From Salinicola sp. (GTDB lineage Bacteria > Pseudomonadota > Gammaproteobacteria > Pseudomonadales > Halomonadaceae): a stretch of DNA of 64,000 nt. The notes under the pieces are model-generated. The model searched no databases. It saw only the letters and a program-made list of their open reading frames with translations, and was not told where the DNA came from. Position numbers and translations under genes: made by a program. This document shows positions 16,755 through 25,419 of this stretch, one piece after another (position 1 is the stretch's first letter; each line of letters opens with the position of its first letter). Location of the stretch: NCBI GenBank assembly GCA_002695065.1, contig NZNW01000013.1, positions 19,954-83,953 of the forward strand, written 5' to 3'.

Positions 16755-18844
16755 GTTGCCGACCGTCGACAACGCAGCCGAATCGTGGGGCGAGCCCCGG
16801 CTCGCAGGGCGCGGACCAGTTCTCGCTGGCCCTGGATGGCGACGACGCCCCCATGTCGCCGACCGCGGCCGAGGCCGGCGCGCTCAGCCGTGACACCCTG
16901 CTGGCGGCGCTGTCGCTATGGGTGGCGCTGGGCTGGCTGCGCCAGTTGGACCGCCACTTCGCGCTCTTTCTGCTCGAACGCGATCCCGCCGCCGATCCGC
17001 TGGTCGGCCTGGCTGCAGCGCTGGTCAGCCATCAGGTGGGCCGGGGCCATGTCTGCCTGTCGCTCTCCCGGGTGCTGGACGCACCACGCTCCGCGCTGTC
17101 GTTGCCGCCCCTGGAGAACGAGGGCGAGAACGAATCGGCGGAGGCGGTGGTGCTGCCGGAATCCCTGCTCGACCCGGTCACGCCGGCGCGATGGTTCGCC
17201 GCGCTGATCGGCTCCACCACCGTTGCCGAGGCGACGGCGGCCGAGGGGCTCGCCACACCGCTGGTCGTGGACGGCGACCGGGTCTACCTGCGCCGGTACT
17301 GGCAGGCCGAGAGCGCGGTGGCGGCACGACTGCGCCAGCGTCTGGGGCCGCCGTTGGCGGTTGACGAGGGGCTGTCCACGCGACTGCAGGCTCTGTTCGC
17401 CGGCAATCGGCGCGAGCAGGGCGAACCTGACTGGCAGCGCGTGGCGTGCGCCCTGGCGCTGCGGCAGCGGCTGACGATCATCTCCGGCGGGCCGGGAACC
17501 GGCAAGACCACCACCGTGACTCGCCTGCTGGCGCTGCTGCAGGAGCAGTCGCTGTCGGGCGAGGGCGAGCCGCTGCGGATACGGCTGGCCGCGCCCACCG
17601 GCAAGGCGGCCGCCAGGCTATCGGAGTCGATCGCGGGAGCGGTCGGCCGGCTGGAGGTCTCCGACGCCGTGCGCGCCGCCATACCCCAGGAGGCGCAGAC
17701 GCTCCACCGGCTGCTGGGGGCGCGCCCGGACACGCGCCACTTCCGCCATCATGCCGAGGCGCCGCTGAGCCTCGACCTGCTGGTGGTGGACGAGGCCTCG
17801 ATGGTCGATCTCGAGATGATGGCGGCGCTGCTCGATGCCATGCCGGCGGAGGCGCGCCTGATCCTGCTTGGCGACAAGGATCAACTGGCCTCGGTGGAGG
17901 CGGGCTCGGTGCTGGGCGATCTGTGTGCGGGGGCCGGCGACGCCGGATACTCCGAGGCGACTCGCGACTATCTCCAGGCGATCGCGGGCGAGCCGTTGCC
18001 CGTTGCCGCCGAGACCAATCCGCTGGCCGATCACGTGGCGATGCTGCGCCGGAGTTTCCGCTTCCGGTCGGACAGCGGCATCGGGGCTCTCGCCAGGGCC
18101 GCCAACGCCGGCGATGGCCGCGACTTCACGCGGCTGTTGAAATCGGGTTTCCAGGATGTGGAGACGCTAGACATCGACGCGGCGGCATTCGAGCGGGCCG
18201 TGGTGACAGGCTACCGGCCGCTGTTCGAGGCGCTACGTGGCGGGGCGGACGTGGCATCGATTCTTGCCCTGCAGGGCCGCTTCCAGGTGCTGTGCGCCCT
18301 GCGCCGCGGGCCCTGGGGCGTCGAGGGGCTGAACGATCGCATCGCCCGGGCGCTGTGGCAGCAGGGCTGGATCTCGCGCACCGATGGCTGGTTCGCCGGC
18401 CGCCCGGTGATGGTGACCCACAACGACCCCCAACTGGGGCTCTACAACGGCGACCTGGGGCTGACGTTGGCCGATGACGCCGGCCGGCTGCGGGTCTGTT
18501 TCCCGCAGGGTGACGGTATCCGCCAGGTACTGCCGTCGCGGCTCGATGCCGCGGCGACGGCATTCGCGATGACCGTGCACAAATCCCAGGGATCGGAGTT
18601 CGATCACGTCCTGTTCGCACTGCCGGCGCGGGCCAATCCCATCGTCACCCGGGAGCTGATCTACACTGGCATCACGCGAGCCCGCTCGCGGCTGACGCTG
18701 GCGCTGGCACAGGGTGGCAACGACGAGCGGACGTTACGCGAGGCCATCGCCCGGCAGGTGGTCAGGGACAGCGCGATCGCGGAGCGGCTGCTGGGTCTGC
18801 CAGGATCATCCGTGCCAAGGGATTCGTCAGGGAGTGAAACATGA
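16751..18844 (+). CDS. recD: Exodeoxyribonuclease V subunit alpha (RecD)
   Basis: RecD, 697 residues from the ATG at 16751 (ATGA overlap with recB); E. coli RecD is 608, the excess being mainly an N-terminal tail of about 35 residues and loops. It is the 5'-3' SF1B helicase of RecBCD. Walker A SGGPGTGKTTT is near residue 246, the Walker B VVDEASMVDL near 345, GDKDQLASVEAG near 375 and the C-terminal VHKSQGSEFDHV near 607. The last codons overlap the next gene by ATGA, which extends the operon to a creatininase-family gene. Confidence 0.95.
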   Translation: MSCRPSTTQPNRGASPGSQGADQFSLALDGDDAPMSPTAAEAGALSRDTLLAALSLWVALGWLRQLDRHFALFLLERDPAADPLVGLAAALVSHQVGRGHVCLSLSRVLDAPRSALSLPPLENEGENESAEAVVLPESLLDPVTPARWFAALIGSTTVAEATAAEGLATPLVVDGDRVYLRRYWQAESAVAARLRQRLGPPLAVDEGLSTRLQALFAGNRREQGEPDWQRVACALALRQRLTIISGGPGTGKTTTVTRLLALLQEQSLSGEGEPLRIRLAAPTGKAAARLSESIAGAVGRLEVSDAVRAAIPQEAQTLHRLLGARPDTRHFRHHAEAPLSLDLLVVDEASMVDLEMMAALLDAMPAEARLILLGDKDQLASVEAGSVLGDLCAGAGDAGYSEATRDYLQAIAGEPLPVAAETNPLADHVAMLRRSFRFRSDSGIGALARAANAGDGRDFTRLLKSGFQDVETLDIDAAAFERAVVTGYRPLFEALRGGADVASILALQGRFQVLCALRRGPWGVEGLNDRIARALWQQGWISRTDGWFAGRPVMVTHNDPQLGLYNGDLGLTLADDAGRLRVCFPQGDGIRQVLPSRLDAAATAFAMTVHKSQGSEFDHVLFALPARANPIVTRELIYTGITRARSRLTLALAQGGNDERTLREAIARQVVRDSAIAERLLGLPGSSVPRDSSGSET

Positions 18845-19629
18845 GTGTCCACGAGTGGCAGGAACTGACCACGACGGAAATGGCCGGACTGGTCGACGCG
18901 GGGACGGTGGCCGTGCTGCCGCTGGCGGCGATCGAGCAGCACGGCGCGCATCTGCCGCTTTCCACCGATCTGGACATCGGACTGGGCCTGCTCGAGGCGG
19001 CGGCGACAAGACTCGCACCGGACCGGAACGTGATCCTGCTGCCGCCGCTGGCGCTGGGCTCGAGTCTGGAACACGCCGATTTCACGGGGACGTTGAGCCT
19101 GCTGCCGGAAACGGCGATCGCGGTCATCGAGGCGCTGGGCGAGGCGGTGAGCCGCGCCGGTATTCGCCGTCTGGTGCTGTTCAACAGCCACGGCGGCAAC
19201 AAGGCGGTCATTGACCTGGCCGCGCTCAAGCTGCGGGCGAGGCACGCCATGCTGGTGGTCAAGGCCAACTACTTCCGCTTCACGCCGCCGGCGCAGACGC
19301 TGCCCGCCGAGGAACTCCGCCATGGCCTGCACGGCGGCGCGCTGGAAACGTCGATGATGCTACATCTCGCCCCGGACAAGGTTCGGGTTGCCCGGCTGGC
19401 CGATGCGGTCTCCGAAGGGCGAATCCGCGAGCAGGCCGGATCGACCCTGGGCCCGGAGGGGGATGCCGGCTACGCCTGGATGGCGCAGGATCTGCACGCC
19501 AGCGGAGTGACCGGCAATGCGACCCTGGCCGACGCCGAGACCGGGCGTCGGCTGGTCGATCATTTCGGCGCCCGGCTGGCGCAGGTGATCGAGGAGGCGG
19601 GAGAGTTCGATCTCGACACCCTGCGTTGA
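18841..19629 (+). CDS. Creatininase family amidohydrolase
   Basis: Protein of 262 residues starting in an ATGA overlap with recD. Metal-ligand motifs of the creatininase fold are intact: EQHGAHLPLSTDLD at residues 32-45, NSHGGN near 119 and HGGALETS near 165, giving the usual Glu, His, Asp, His, Glu set for two divalent metals. The family includes creatininase, the mycofactocin peptidase MftE and the archaeal FAPy deformylase ArfB of flavin/F420 synthesis. A role in DNA repair is not expected, so the coupling to recD is odd. It ends 71 bp from the convergent GTP-cyclohydrolase-II gene, and an ArfB-like role in that pathway is conceivable; this is inference only. Confidence 0.88.
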   Translation: MSVHEWQELTTTEMAGLVDAGTVAVLPLAAIEQHGAHLPLSTDLDIGLGLLEAAATRLAPDRNVILLPPLALGSSLEHADFTGTLSLLPETAIAVIEALGEAVSRAGIRRLVLFNSHGGNKAVIDLAALKLRARHAMLVVKANYFRFTPPAQTLPAEELRHGLHGGALETSMMLHLAPDKVRVARLADAVSEGRIREQAGSTLGPEGDAGYAWMAQDLHASGVTGNATLADAETGRRLVDHFGARLAQVIEEAGEFDLDTLR

Positions 19630-19700
19630 CGCCATCCGGCGTCGGGGTGACGGGGTGCGTCTCCCGAACGCCGATGGTTGCGGCGACGATTGGGTGAGGC

Positions 19701-20840
19701 TCAGCGCGCCACCGGACGCCGGAAAGGCGTGGCCGATTCCTTCTCGCCGTCGTCGAGAACCTCTTCCAGCCAGTGGCCGGCGCGCTTGGCCTTGGCGTTC
19801 AGGTAGCGTCGGTTCTGCTTGGTCAGCTTGCCGTAGACGCCGCGCCGGTTGACCACCTCGACGCCGCCCTGGTCCATGGCGGCGATCTTCTCGGGGTTGT
19901 TGGTCAACAGTTCGATCCGCGCGATCTCCAACTGCTCGAGCATCTCCAGCGCGACTTCGTAGGTTCGCTCGTCCTCCCCGAACCCGAGTACCTGGTCGGC
20001 GTCGACCGTGTCCAGGCCGCCATCCTGCAGGGTATAGGCACGCAGCTTGTTGGCCAGCCCGATACCCCGGCCTTCCTGGGCGAGATAGAGCAGCACGCCG
20101 CCGCCGCGTTCGTCGATGGTGCGCACGCTCTCGCGCAGCTGCTCGCCGCAGTCGCAGCGCAAGCTGCCGAACAGATCGCCGGTGAGGCAGGCCGAATGGA
20201 GACGCACCGGCACCGCATCGCTCCATTCGCGGCGATCGCCGATCACGATCGCGATGTGCTCGCGCATGCCGTCGGCCTCCCGGAACATGACGAATTTCGC
20301 GCGTTCGGCGTGGGACAGCGGGATCTCCGCGTCACTGGTGCGCTTGAGGAAGCGTGACCGGCTTTCGGAGTAGGCATCGATCTGCTCGGCGGCGACCGCC
20401 AGAACGGTGCCCTCCGCGACCAGCGCCTCGACCTGGGCGCGCTGGGCGTGGCTGACCTCGGCGACCACGGCCGCGGGGATCAGCAGGCCGATTCGCATCA
20501 GATCCAGCGCCGCCTCGCTTGCCGGATCGGCGGCGACGGGCTGGCGATCCACGGGCAACCGCTGCGTTTCGTCACTGGCCCAGGCGACGATGGCGTGGGC
20601 GCCGTCGGCGGGGGCGACCGGCACCAGCCCCACGCGCGGGCCGAAGTCGATGCCCAGCCGCGCCAGGCGGTGGCGGGTCAGCGCCAGTGCGGCCGGGCCG
20701 CCGGCCAGCGCCGGCAGTGCCGCCAGCGCGTCGTCGTCGCAGCCCTCGAGCGGGTGGACCACCACGTCGCCGCTGGGGGCACGCACGAGAACCGGGAGGC
20801 CGCGTCGCAGATCGAATATCGCGCGTTCTACCTGTCGCAT
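19701..20840 (-). CDS. ribA: GTP cyclohydrolase II with non-catalytic N-terminal domain
   Basis: Protein of 379 residues; the ATG at 20840 has AAGGAG five bases upstream. The C-terminal half is GTP cyclohydrolase II: HSACLTGD with zinc cysteines C-x10-C-x-C near residues 219-232, YLAQEGRGIGL, KLRAYTLQD retaining the tyrosine equivalent to E. coli Tyr105, and the DER arginine. The N-terminal ~180 residues resemble the DHBP-synthase half of RibBA only in general outline and lack the acidic DDEDRENEGD motif, so 3,4-DHBP synthesis is not expected. Divergent from the RibD-like gene (about 160 bp between starts). It may be the housekeeping riboflavin enzyme or a dedicated enzyme of the surrounding cluster; I favour the latter from context. 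Confidence 0.85.
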   Translation of the reverse strand: MRQVERAIFDLRRGLPVLVRAPSGDVVVHPLEGCDDDALAALPALAGGPAALALTRHRLARLGIDFGPRVGLVPVAPADGAHAIVAWASDETQRLPVDRQPVAADPASEAALDLMRIGLLIPAAVVAEVSHAQRAQVEALVAEGTVLAVAAEQIDAYSESRSRFLKRTSDAEIPLSHAERAKFVMFREADGMREHIAIVIGDRREWSDAVPVRLHSACLTGDLFGSLRCDCGEQLRESVRTIDERGGGVLLYLAQEGRGIGLANKLRAYTLQDGGLDTVDADQVLGFGEDERTYEVALEMLEQLEIARIELLTNNPEKIAAMDQGGVEVVNRRGVYGKLTKQNRRYLNAKAKRAGHWLEEVLDDGEKESATPFRRPVAR

Positions 20841-20997
20841 GATCGTCTCCTTATCCTGTCGTCCATGATCAGTCTCATCTGTGATCGCTATCCGTGATTG
20901 GCACCCATGACCGGCGTGAAAGAGCGGCGAGGTGAAACGGAATGACGGCGCTCACCGCCGAACGCTCTCCGCCAAGGGCGATCTTTGTTACGCTGTG

Positions 20998-21921
20998 ATG
21001 CCGTCTGGCCAAGGAATGACCGTGACTGCCTCGTCCGATAATCCCGCTCATGCCGTTACACCCACCGTGTCCGCGCCCCAGGCCTGGCGCTGGCTTCGCC
21101 AGGTGGCGGCCCTGACCCGTGACGACACCTTCGACGGTACCGTCGTCGATGGGCATCATCGCCTGGAAGTCGACGACGCCGGCGACTGGCGCTGCAGCCA
21201 TCCGGTCGACGAGGAGGCCGCGCAGCTGCTGTCGATCTGGTTGCCGTGGTGCACCGCGGCGTTGCTCCGGGGGCCACGTGTCATCGCCCAGTTCGGCCAG
21301 AGCCTGGACGGTCGCATTGCGACGGTCACCGGTGCTTCCCACTACGTGACCGGACAGCAGAGCCTGGTCCACCTGCATCGGATGCGGGCGCTGGTCGACG
21401 CGGTCGTGGTCGGTGCCGGTACGGTCGATGCCGACGATCCGCAGCTGACGGTGCGCCATGTCGAGGGCGACAACCCGCTGCGGGTGGTGCTCGACCCGCG
21501 GGGCCGGGTGCCGGCCGACCGCAATGTCTTCCGCCAGCCGGCGGCGCCGACCTGGCACCTCGTCAACCAAGGTGTCGAAGGCCATGGGCTTGCGGCGCAT
21601 GTCAGCGTCAAATCGCTGCCGCAGGGGGCGGCCGGCGTCGATCCCGCCAGCGTTCTCGCTGTGCTGGCCGAGCAAGGCCATCGTCGGATCCTGATCGAGG
21701 GTGGCGGGCTGACGATCTCCCGCTTTCTCGAGGCGGACTGTCTCGACCGATTGCACAGCGTGGTCGCACCCATGCTGATCGGGTCCGGCCGTCCGGCGCT
21801 GACGCTGCCGGAGATCGAGACGCTGGAGGTGGCGCTGCGACCGGCCTGTCGCCATTTCCGCCTCGGCCAGGACATGCTGTTCGATCTCGATCTGCGCGAT
21901 AGAACTCCATCGGCCTCCTGA
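20998..21921 (+). CDS. RibD-like pyrimidine reductase domain protein
   Basis: About 307 residues from the ATG at 20998; an ATG at 21016 directly behind AAGGA is the alternative, and the frame is also open to 20932. The C-terminal two thirds match the RibD reductase (DHFR-like) domain: VIAQFGQSLDGRIAT, RALVDAVVVGAGTVDADDPQLTVR and LIEGGGLTISRFLEA. The N-terminal ~90 residues are not the RibD deaminase, since no HAE or PCxxC zinc motif is present. It would reduce a ribosylaminopyrimidine or pterin-like intermediate with NADPH. It sits head to head with the GTP cyclohydrolase II gene and ends 2 bp from the stop of the membrane-protein gene of the minus-strand arm. Confidence 0.8.
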   Translation: MPSGQGMTVTASSDNPAHAVTPTVSAPQAWRWLRQVAALTRDDTFDGTVVDGHHRLEVDDAGDWRCSHPVDEEAAQLLSIWLPWCTAALLRGPRVIAQFGQSLDGRIATVTGASHYVTGQQSLVHLHRMRALVDAVVVGAGTVDADDPQLTVRHVEGDNPLRVVLDPRGRVPADRNVFRQPAAPTWHLVNQGVEGHGLAAHVSVKSLPQGAAGVDPASVLAVLAEQGHRRILIEGGGLTISRFLEADCLDRLHSVVAPMLIGSGRPALTLPEIETLEVALRPACRHFRLGQDMLFDLDLRDRTPSAS

Positions 21922-21923
21922 TC

Positions 21924-22913
21924 TCATCCGGGATGTCCCTCCGCTGCCATCTTGCGGCGAACCGAGGCTGCCCGGCTCGCACGCCGGTCCCACAACAGCA
22001 CTCCCAATCCCGGCAGGCTGGCGGCGAGCACGAGCAGGCCGTAGGCCACTGAGAGCGCGACTCCCTCCTGGGCCGGCAGGCCGGCCAGGGGCCAGATCAC
22101 TGCGGCGGCCCCTTCCCTTAGCCCCCAACCGGCGACGGTCAGGGGGATCGCCATGGCCATCAGCAGGGGCGGGATCAGCGGCAGCAACTGCGGGATCGGC
22201 CGCTGGAGGCCGAGGGCCTGGGCGGCGCAGAGAAAGACGGCGACGTAGGTGGCGGTCACCAGCAGCGAGCTGAGCAGTTGGGCGGGCCACACGGATGCCG
22301 TCAGCAACGCCCGCCTGATGTCCTGGCCGAAGGTCGCCAGGGCCGTCCAGCGCCACCGCCTCGATACGCCGATGACGATGCCGACCAGCAGCAGTGCCGC
22401 CAGCAGAAGCCACGTCAGGGTCGTCGCCTGGGCTTGCCACGCCCGGGCGATGCCGTGGCGTAGGTCCGGCGAGAGACAGATGGCGGCGACCGCCACGAGC
22501 AGCAGCGCCACCTGTCCGGAGGCGCGCTCGATGATCACGGCGCGAACCGCCGGCCCCGATGCCGGGGGATGGCCGCCACCGGAGTGTGTCCGGGTATTGC
22601 CGTGGCGCCAGGCTCGGGCGGCGTCTCCCAGGACGCCGCCCGGCAGCACCTGGTTGAGGAAGGTGGCCAGATAGTATTCGCGGATGGCCACGGGCCACCG
22701 CAGCGCGATGCCGATCCGGTGCGCCGTCATCCGCCAGCGCCAGGCCGAGATCGCGACCTGGGGAATGCCGAGCAGGACCGCGACCGCGACCCAGGCCGGC
22801 GACAGCGCCATGAGCCGTTCCAGCAGCTGGCCGGTATCCAGTTTCCACGCCAGTAGGCCCAGCAGCGCCAGCGTCACGGCCAGCCGCAGCCAGGGCGACA
22901 GCCACCGGTTCAC
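21924..22913 (-). CDS. Flippase-like / lysylphosphatidylglycerol-synthase-type membrane protein
   Basis: Polytopic membrane protein of 329 residues with about eight hydrophobic helices. It has the family-typical FLNQVLPGGVLGDAARAWR segment near residue 88, the conserved 'NQ-LP-GG-GD' region of the UPF0104/LPG-synthase TM family. It lacks the soluble aminoacyl-transfer domain of MprF, so lipid or glycolipid translocation is the likely activity. It starts at a GTG (22913) in a GTGA overlap with the methyltransferase gene. As the last gene of the ADH-PTPS-GT-MT-flippase arm it may move the finished, lipid-linked product across the inner membrane; this is inferred. Confidence 0.8.
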   Translation of the reverse strand: MNRWLSPWLRLAVTLALLGLLAWKLDTGQLLERLMALSPAWVAVAVLLGIPQVAISAWRWRMTAHRIGIALRWPVAIREYYLATFLNQVLPGGVLGDAARAWRHGNTRTHSGGGHPPASGPAVRAVIIERASGQVALLLVAVAAICLSPDLRHGIARAWQAQATTLTWLLLAALLLVGIVIGVSRRWRWTALATFGQDIRRALLTASVWPAQLLSSLLVTATYVAVFLCAAQALGLQRPIPQLLPLIPPLLMAMAIPLTVAGWGLREGAAAVIWPLAGLPAQEGVALSVAYGLLVLAASLPGLGVLLWDRRASRAASVRRKMAAEGHPG

Positions 22914-23836
22914 GCTCGCGCTCCCGAGGGCGTTCCGCCGGTCGGGGTCGCCAGCAGATCGCGGTGACCCACGGTCAACGTCGCCCGCTCACGCCGCAGA
23001 TCGTCGAGACGGCGGGCATGCCAATGGTCGACACGGTCCCGCTGCTGCGGCAGTTGCTCGTGAAGCGCCTTGCGCCAGCCGGCCATCAGCGCCTCGGCGA
23101 GAGGCAGCGATTCCGGCCCGAGCCGCCAGGGGGACGCGGCTTCACGGATAAGGTAGCCGCGGCGGTGGAAGCTCTCGCGAAGCCGTCGGGGAGCCTCGCT
23201 GCCCACCGCCGGGCCGCCCCCCTTGTCGCGATGCTGGTGGGCCTGGAGCGCGGCGAGCATGAAGCGGTCGTCGTCGCCGTAAAGCGCGCTGCCGCCGGCA
23301 TCGTGGAAACGGATCAGGCCATCGATACTGAGGGCGAACAGCACCGCACAGCCGCTACGCTGGCAGGCATCGGCCAATGCCTCGATATCGGCGGCCGTCA
23401 GCAGGTCGAACAGCGCCGAGGCGGTGACCAGGTCGGCGCCCTCCAGGCCGTGCTCCCAGGCCGCCGTCAGGCTCAGTTGGTCGGTCTCCAGGTGGATCGG
23501 CTGGCCGTCGGCACTCGACAGCGACTCGCAGCGAAGTCGGGCCTGGGCCAGCAGCCCGGCGTCGTGGTCGATGAGTCGCCAGGACTGGGCGCCCTGCAGC
23601 CGCGGTGCCAGATAGCGCAGATTGGAGCCGCTGCCGCAGCCCAGGTCGACCACGCTGCGTGGTGTCTCGAGCGACCGGGCCTCGCGCGGTGGGTGCGCCG
23701 CGGCGCGGCGCGTCAGCCACTGATCCACGGCGTGGGTGAGCTGGGCATCGCGCGCCCTGTGATCGGCGGGCTCCCTCAGCGTCAGCCATTGATCGCTGAA
23801 CAGCGCGTCGGTGGCGGGTAGCTGCGACATCGGCAT
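22910..23836 (-). CDS. Class I SAM-dependent methyltransferase
   Basis: Protein of 308 residues. The ATG at 23836 overlaps the glycosyltransferase stop by one base (TGATG) and has GAGG nine bases upstream; the much longer open frame upstream is only a shadow of the glycosyltransferase. SAM-binding motif I VVDLGCGSGSNLRYL is near residue 65, with an acidic motif II (LIDHDAGLLAQAR) and post-I ADLVTASALFDLL. The target is unknown; the cluster suggests a small pterin-, sugar- or lipid-linked acceptor. It overlaps the flippase-like gene by four bases. Confidence 0.83.
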   Translation of the reverse strand: MPMSQLPATDALFSDQWLTLREPADHRARDAQLTHAVDQWLTRRAAAHPPREARSLETPRSVVDLGCGSGSNLRYLAPRLQGAQSWRLIDHDAGLLAQARLRCESLSSADGQPIHLETDQLSLTAAWEHGLEGADLVTASALFDLLTAADIEALADACQRSGCAVLFALSIDGLIRFHDAGGSALYGDDDRFMLAALQAHQHRDKGGGPAVGSEAPRRLRESFHRRGYLIREAASPWRLGPESLPLAEALMAGWRKALHEQLPQQRDRVDHWHARRLDDLRRERATLTVGHRDLLATPTGGTPSGARA

Positions 23837-24900
23837 CAGCGCGTTGCCTCTGTCATCTTCGAGCGTGTCAGGGCCTGGCCGAAGGCGGCGGCGGCGGTGT
23901 GCCAGTCCGTCAGGGTCTCGCGGCACGTTCTGGCCCCTGTCCGGTAGCGCTGGTAGCGCTCCGAATCCTCCAGCATGCGTTCGAGTGCATGGCGTAGCGC
24001 CGCGACATCGCCCGGCGGCACCTTGATGCCGGCGGTGTCTGGCAGCGTATGGGCCAGGGCGCCTCCCGTCGTGGTCACTACCGGCAGGCCATGGGCGAGC
24101 GCTTCGGTGACGACCATGCCGTAGCCCTCGTAGTGGGAAGGCAGCACGAAGAGATCGGCTTGACGATAATGCTCGGCCAGGCGCTCGGCGGGTTGGGAGC
24201 CCAGCAGTCGCACGCGTTCGCCCAGCTGGTGTTCGTCGATGGCCTCGCGCACCTTGGCGACGTAGGCGTCGGCCCGATCCAGCGCGCCGATCAGATCGCA
24301 TCGCCACGGCAGCGCGGTCAGACCCGCCAGCGCCTCGACCAGCAGATCCTGGCCCTTGCGCGGTGTCACCGTCGCAATGCACAGCAGGCGAGGGGTGCCA
24401 CTGCCGTCGCCGCTCGCCAGTGGGCCGGTCTGGACGCCGGGCTCGATGACGGCGATCTTGTCGGCCGGCACATCGAAGTCGCGAAGCCGACGGGCGGTAT
24501 AGACGCTGGTGACGATGACGCTCGCGGCTGCCGCCAGGGCGCGGGTCTCGCTGACGCGGAAGCGCTGCTGTTCCGGGGCGCCCAGGCCGGTCTCGTCGGC
24601 GAGTGGATGGTGCACCAGTGCGGTGATCGATAGCCGCGACGCGTGACGCTCGACGATGGCCGGCAGCCCGCCCATGGCGAGCCCGTCGATCACGGCCCGG
24701 CTGCCGTCCGCCAGGGCGGTCAAGGCGCAGTCCAGGGCGTGGGAGGCGACGGCATCCGGCTCGGGAAAGCGTCCCTCGAGCCCGATGACGTCGATGCTCC
24801 AGCCTGCCGCGCGCAACGCTTCGACGATTCGCGCATCGTAGACGTAGCCGCCGGTCAGTTGGTCGGGGTTTCCGGCGACGATGAGGGTGAAGTCGCTCAT
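23836..24900 (-). CDS. Glycosyltransferase family 4-type
   Basis: GT-B glycosyltransferase of 354 residues, retaining type. The N-terminal half contains [20 protein letters not shown] and a receptor-like GLP loop, and the C-terminal half has the E-x7-E signature in [20 protein letters not shown] near residue 270, followed by GG and PPGD contacts for the nucleotide-sugar. The ATG at 24900 lies in an ATGA overlap with the PTPS-like gene. It probably attaches one sugar to the pterin-like or lipid product of the cluster. Donor and acceptor cannot be read from the sequence. Confidence 0.85.
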   Translation of the reverse strand: MSDFTLIVAGNPDQLTGGYVYDARIVEALRAAGWSIDVIGLEGRFPEPDAVASHALDCALTALADGSRAVIDGLAMGGLPAIVERHASRLSITALVHHPLADETGLGAPEQQRFRVSETRALAAAASVIVTSVYTARRLRDFDVPADKIAVIEPGVQTGPLASGDGSGTPRLLCIATVTPRKGQDLLVEALAGLTALPWRCDLIGALDRADAYVAKVREAIDEHQLGERVRLLGSQPAERLAEHYRQADLFVLPSHYEGYGMVVTEALAHGLPVVTTTGGALAHTLPDTAGIKVPPGDVAALRHALERMLEDSERYQRYRTGARTCRETLTDWHTAAAAFGQALTRSKMTEATR

Positions 24901-25295
24901 AGTCCCCCTTCGTAGCTTGCCCAGGCCACGTGGGACTCGTGCAGGGTCACGGTCAAGGCGGTGAGGTGGCGGCCGCCGTCACCCAGTTCACCCTCGCGAA
25001 TGGCGTGGGAGAGCCGGTCGAAGACGACCTTGGCCATGAATTCGGTGGTGGTGTTGCGGCCCTTGAACTCGTCGACATCGTCAAGGTTGCCCAGGGTGAA
25101 TTCACCGAGCACGCGTTTCAGTGTCTCGCTGGCCAGACCGATATCGACGACGAGATCGTCCTGGTCGAGCTCGGGGCGCTTGAAGGTGGCGTCGACCACG
25201 TAGGTCGCACCGTGCAGCTTCTGCGCCGGTCCGAAAGTCTCGCTGTTGAAGCTGTGGGCGATCATCATGTGATCGCGAACGGTCAAGCTGAACAT
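24897..25295 (-). CDS. 6-pyruvoyl-tetrahydropterin synthase / QueD family, atypical active site
   Basis: Protein of 132 residues from the ATG at 25295, which has AAGGAG eight to nine bases upstream; a longer open frame reaches 25391 without a ribosome site. The fold signatures are present: MIAHSF near residue 14, [10 protein letters not shown] at 26-35, the NTTTEFMA helix and a C-terminal [12 protein letters not shown]. Compared with QueD/PTPS, the second His of HGH is Ala (residue 30) and no cysteine stands in the usual place before it, so the zinc site and catalytic Cys are altered. It may therefore use a different substrate from 7,8-dihydroneopterin triphosphate. Coupled by ATGA to the glycosyltransferase. 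Confidence 0.82.
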   Translation of the reverse strand: MFSLTVRDHMMIAHSFNSETFGPAQKLHGATYVVDATFKRPELDQDDLVVDIGLASETLKRVLGEFTLGNLDDVDEFKGRNTTTEFMAKVVFDRLSHAIREGELGDGGRHLTALTVTLHESHVAWASYEGGL

Positions 25296-25419
25296 GTCTC
25301 TCGCTCCTTGATGAGTCGGCCTGGTGGGCGGCCGGTGCCGAACTTGCGTCCTGCTGTCCCTGGCGAATCCCCCCGGTGGCGAGCGCGACACCGGGGCGGT
25401 GTGATGAGATTACGTGGCG

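Noticed and set aside
22910..24382. Methyltransferase read as a 490-residue protein with an extra N-terminus
   Set aside because: The first ~180 residues lie antisense-frame inside the glycosyltransferase; the ATG at 23836 has a ribosome site and TGATG coupling.
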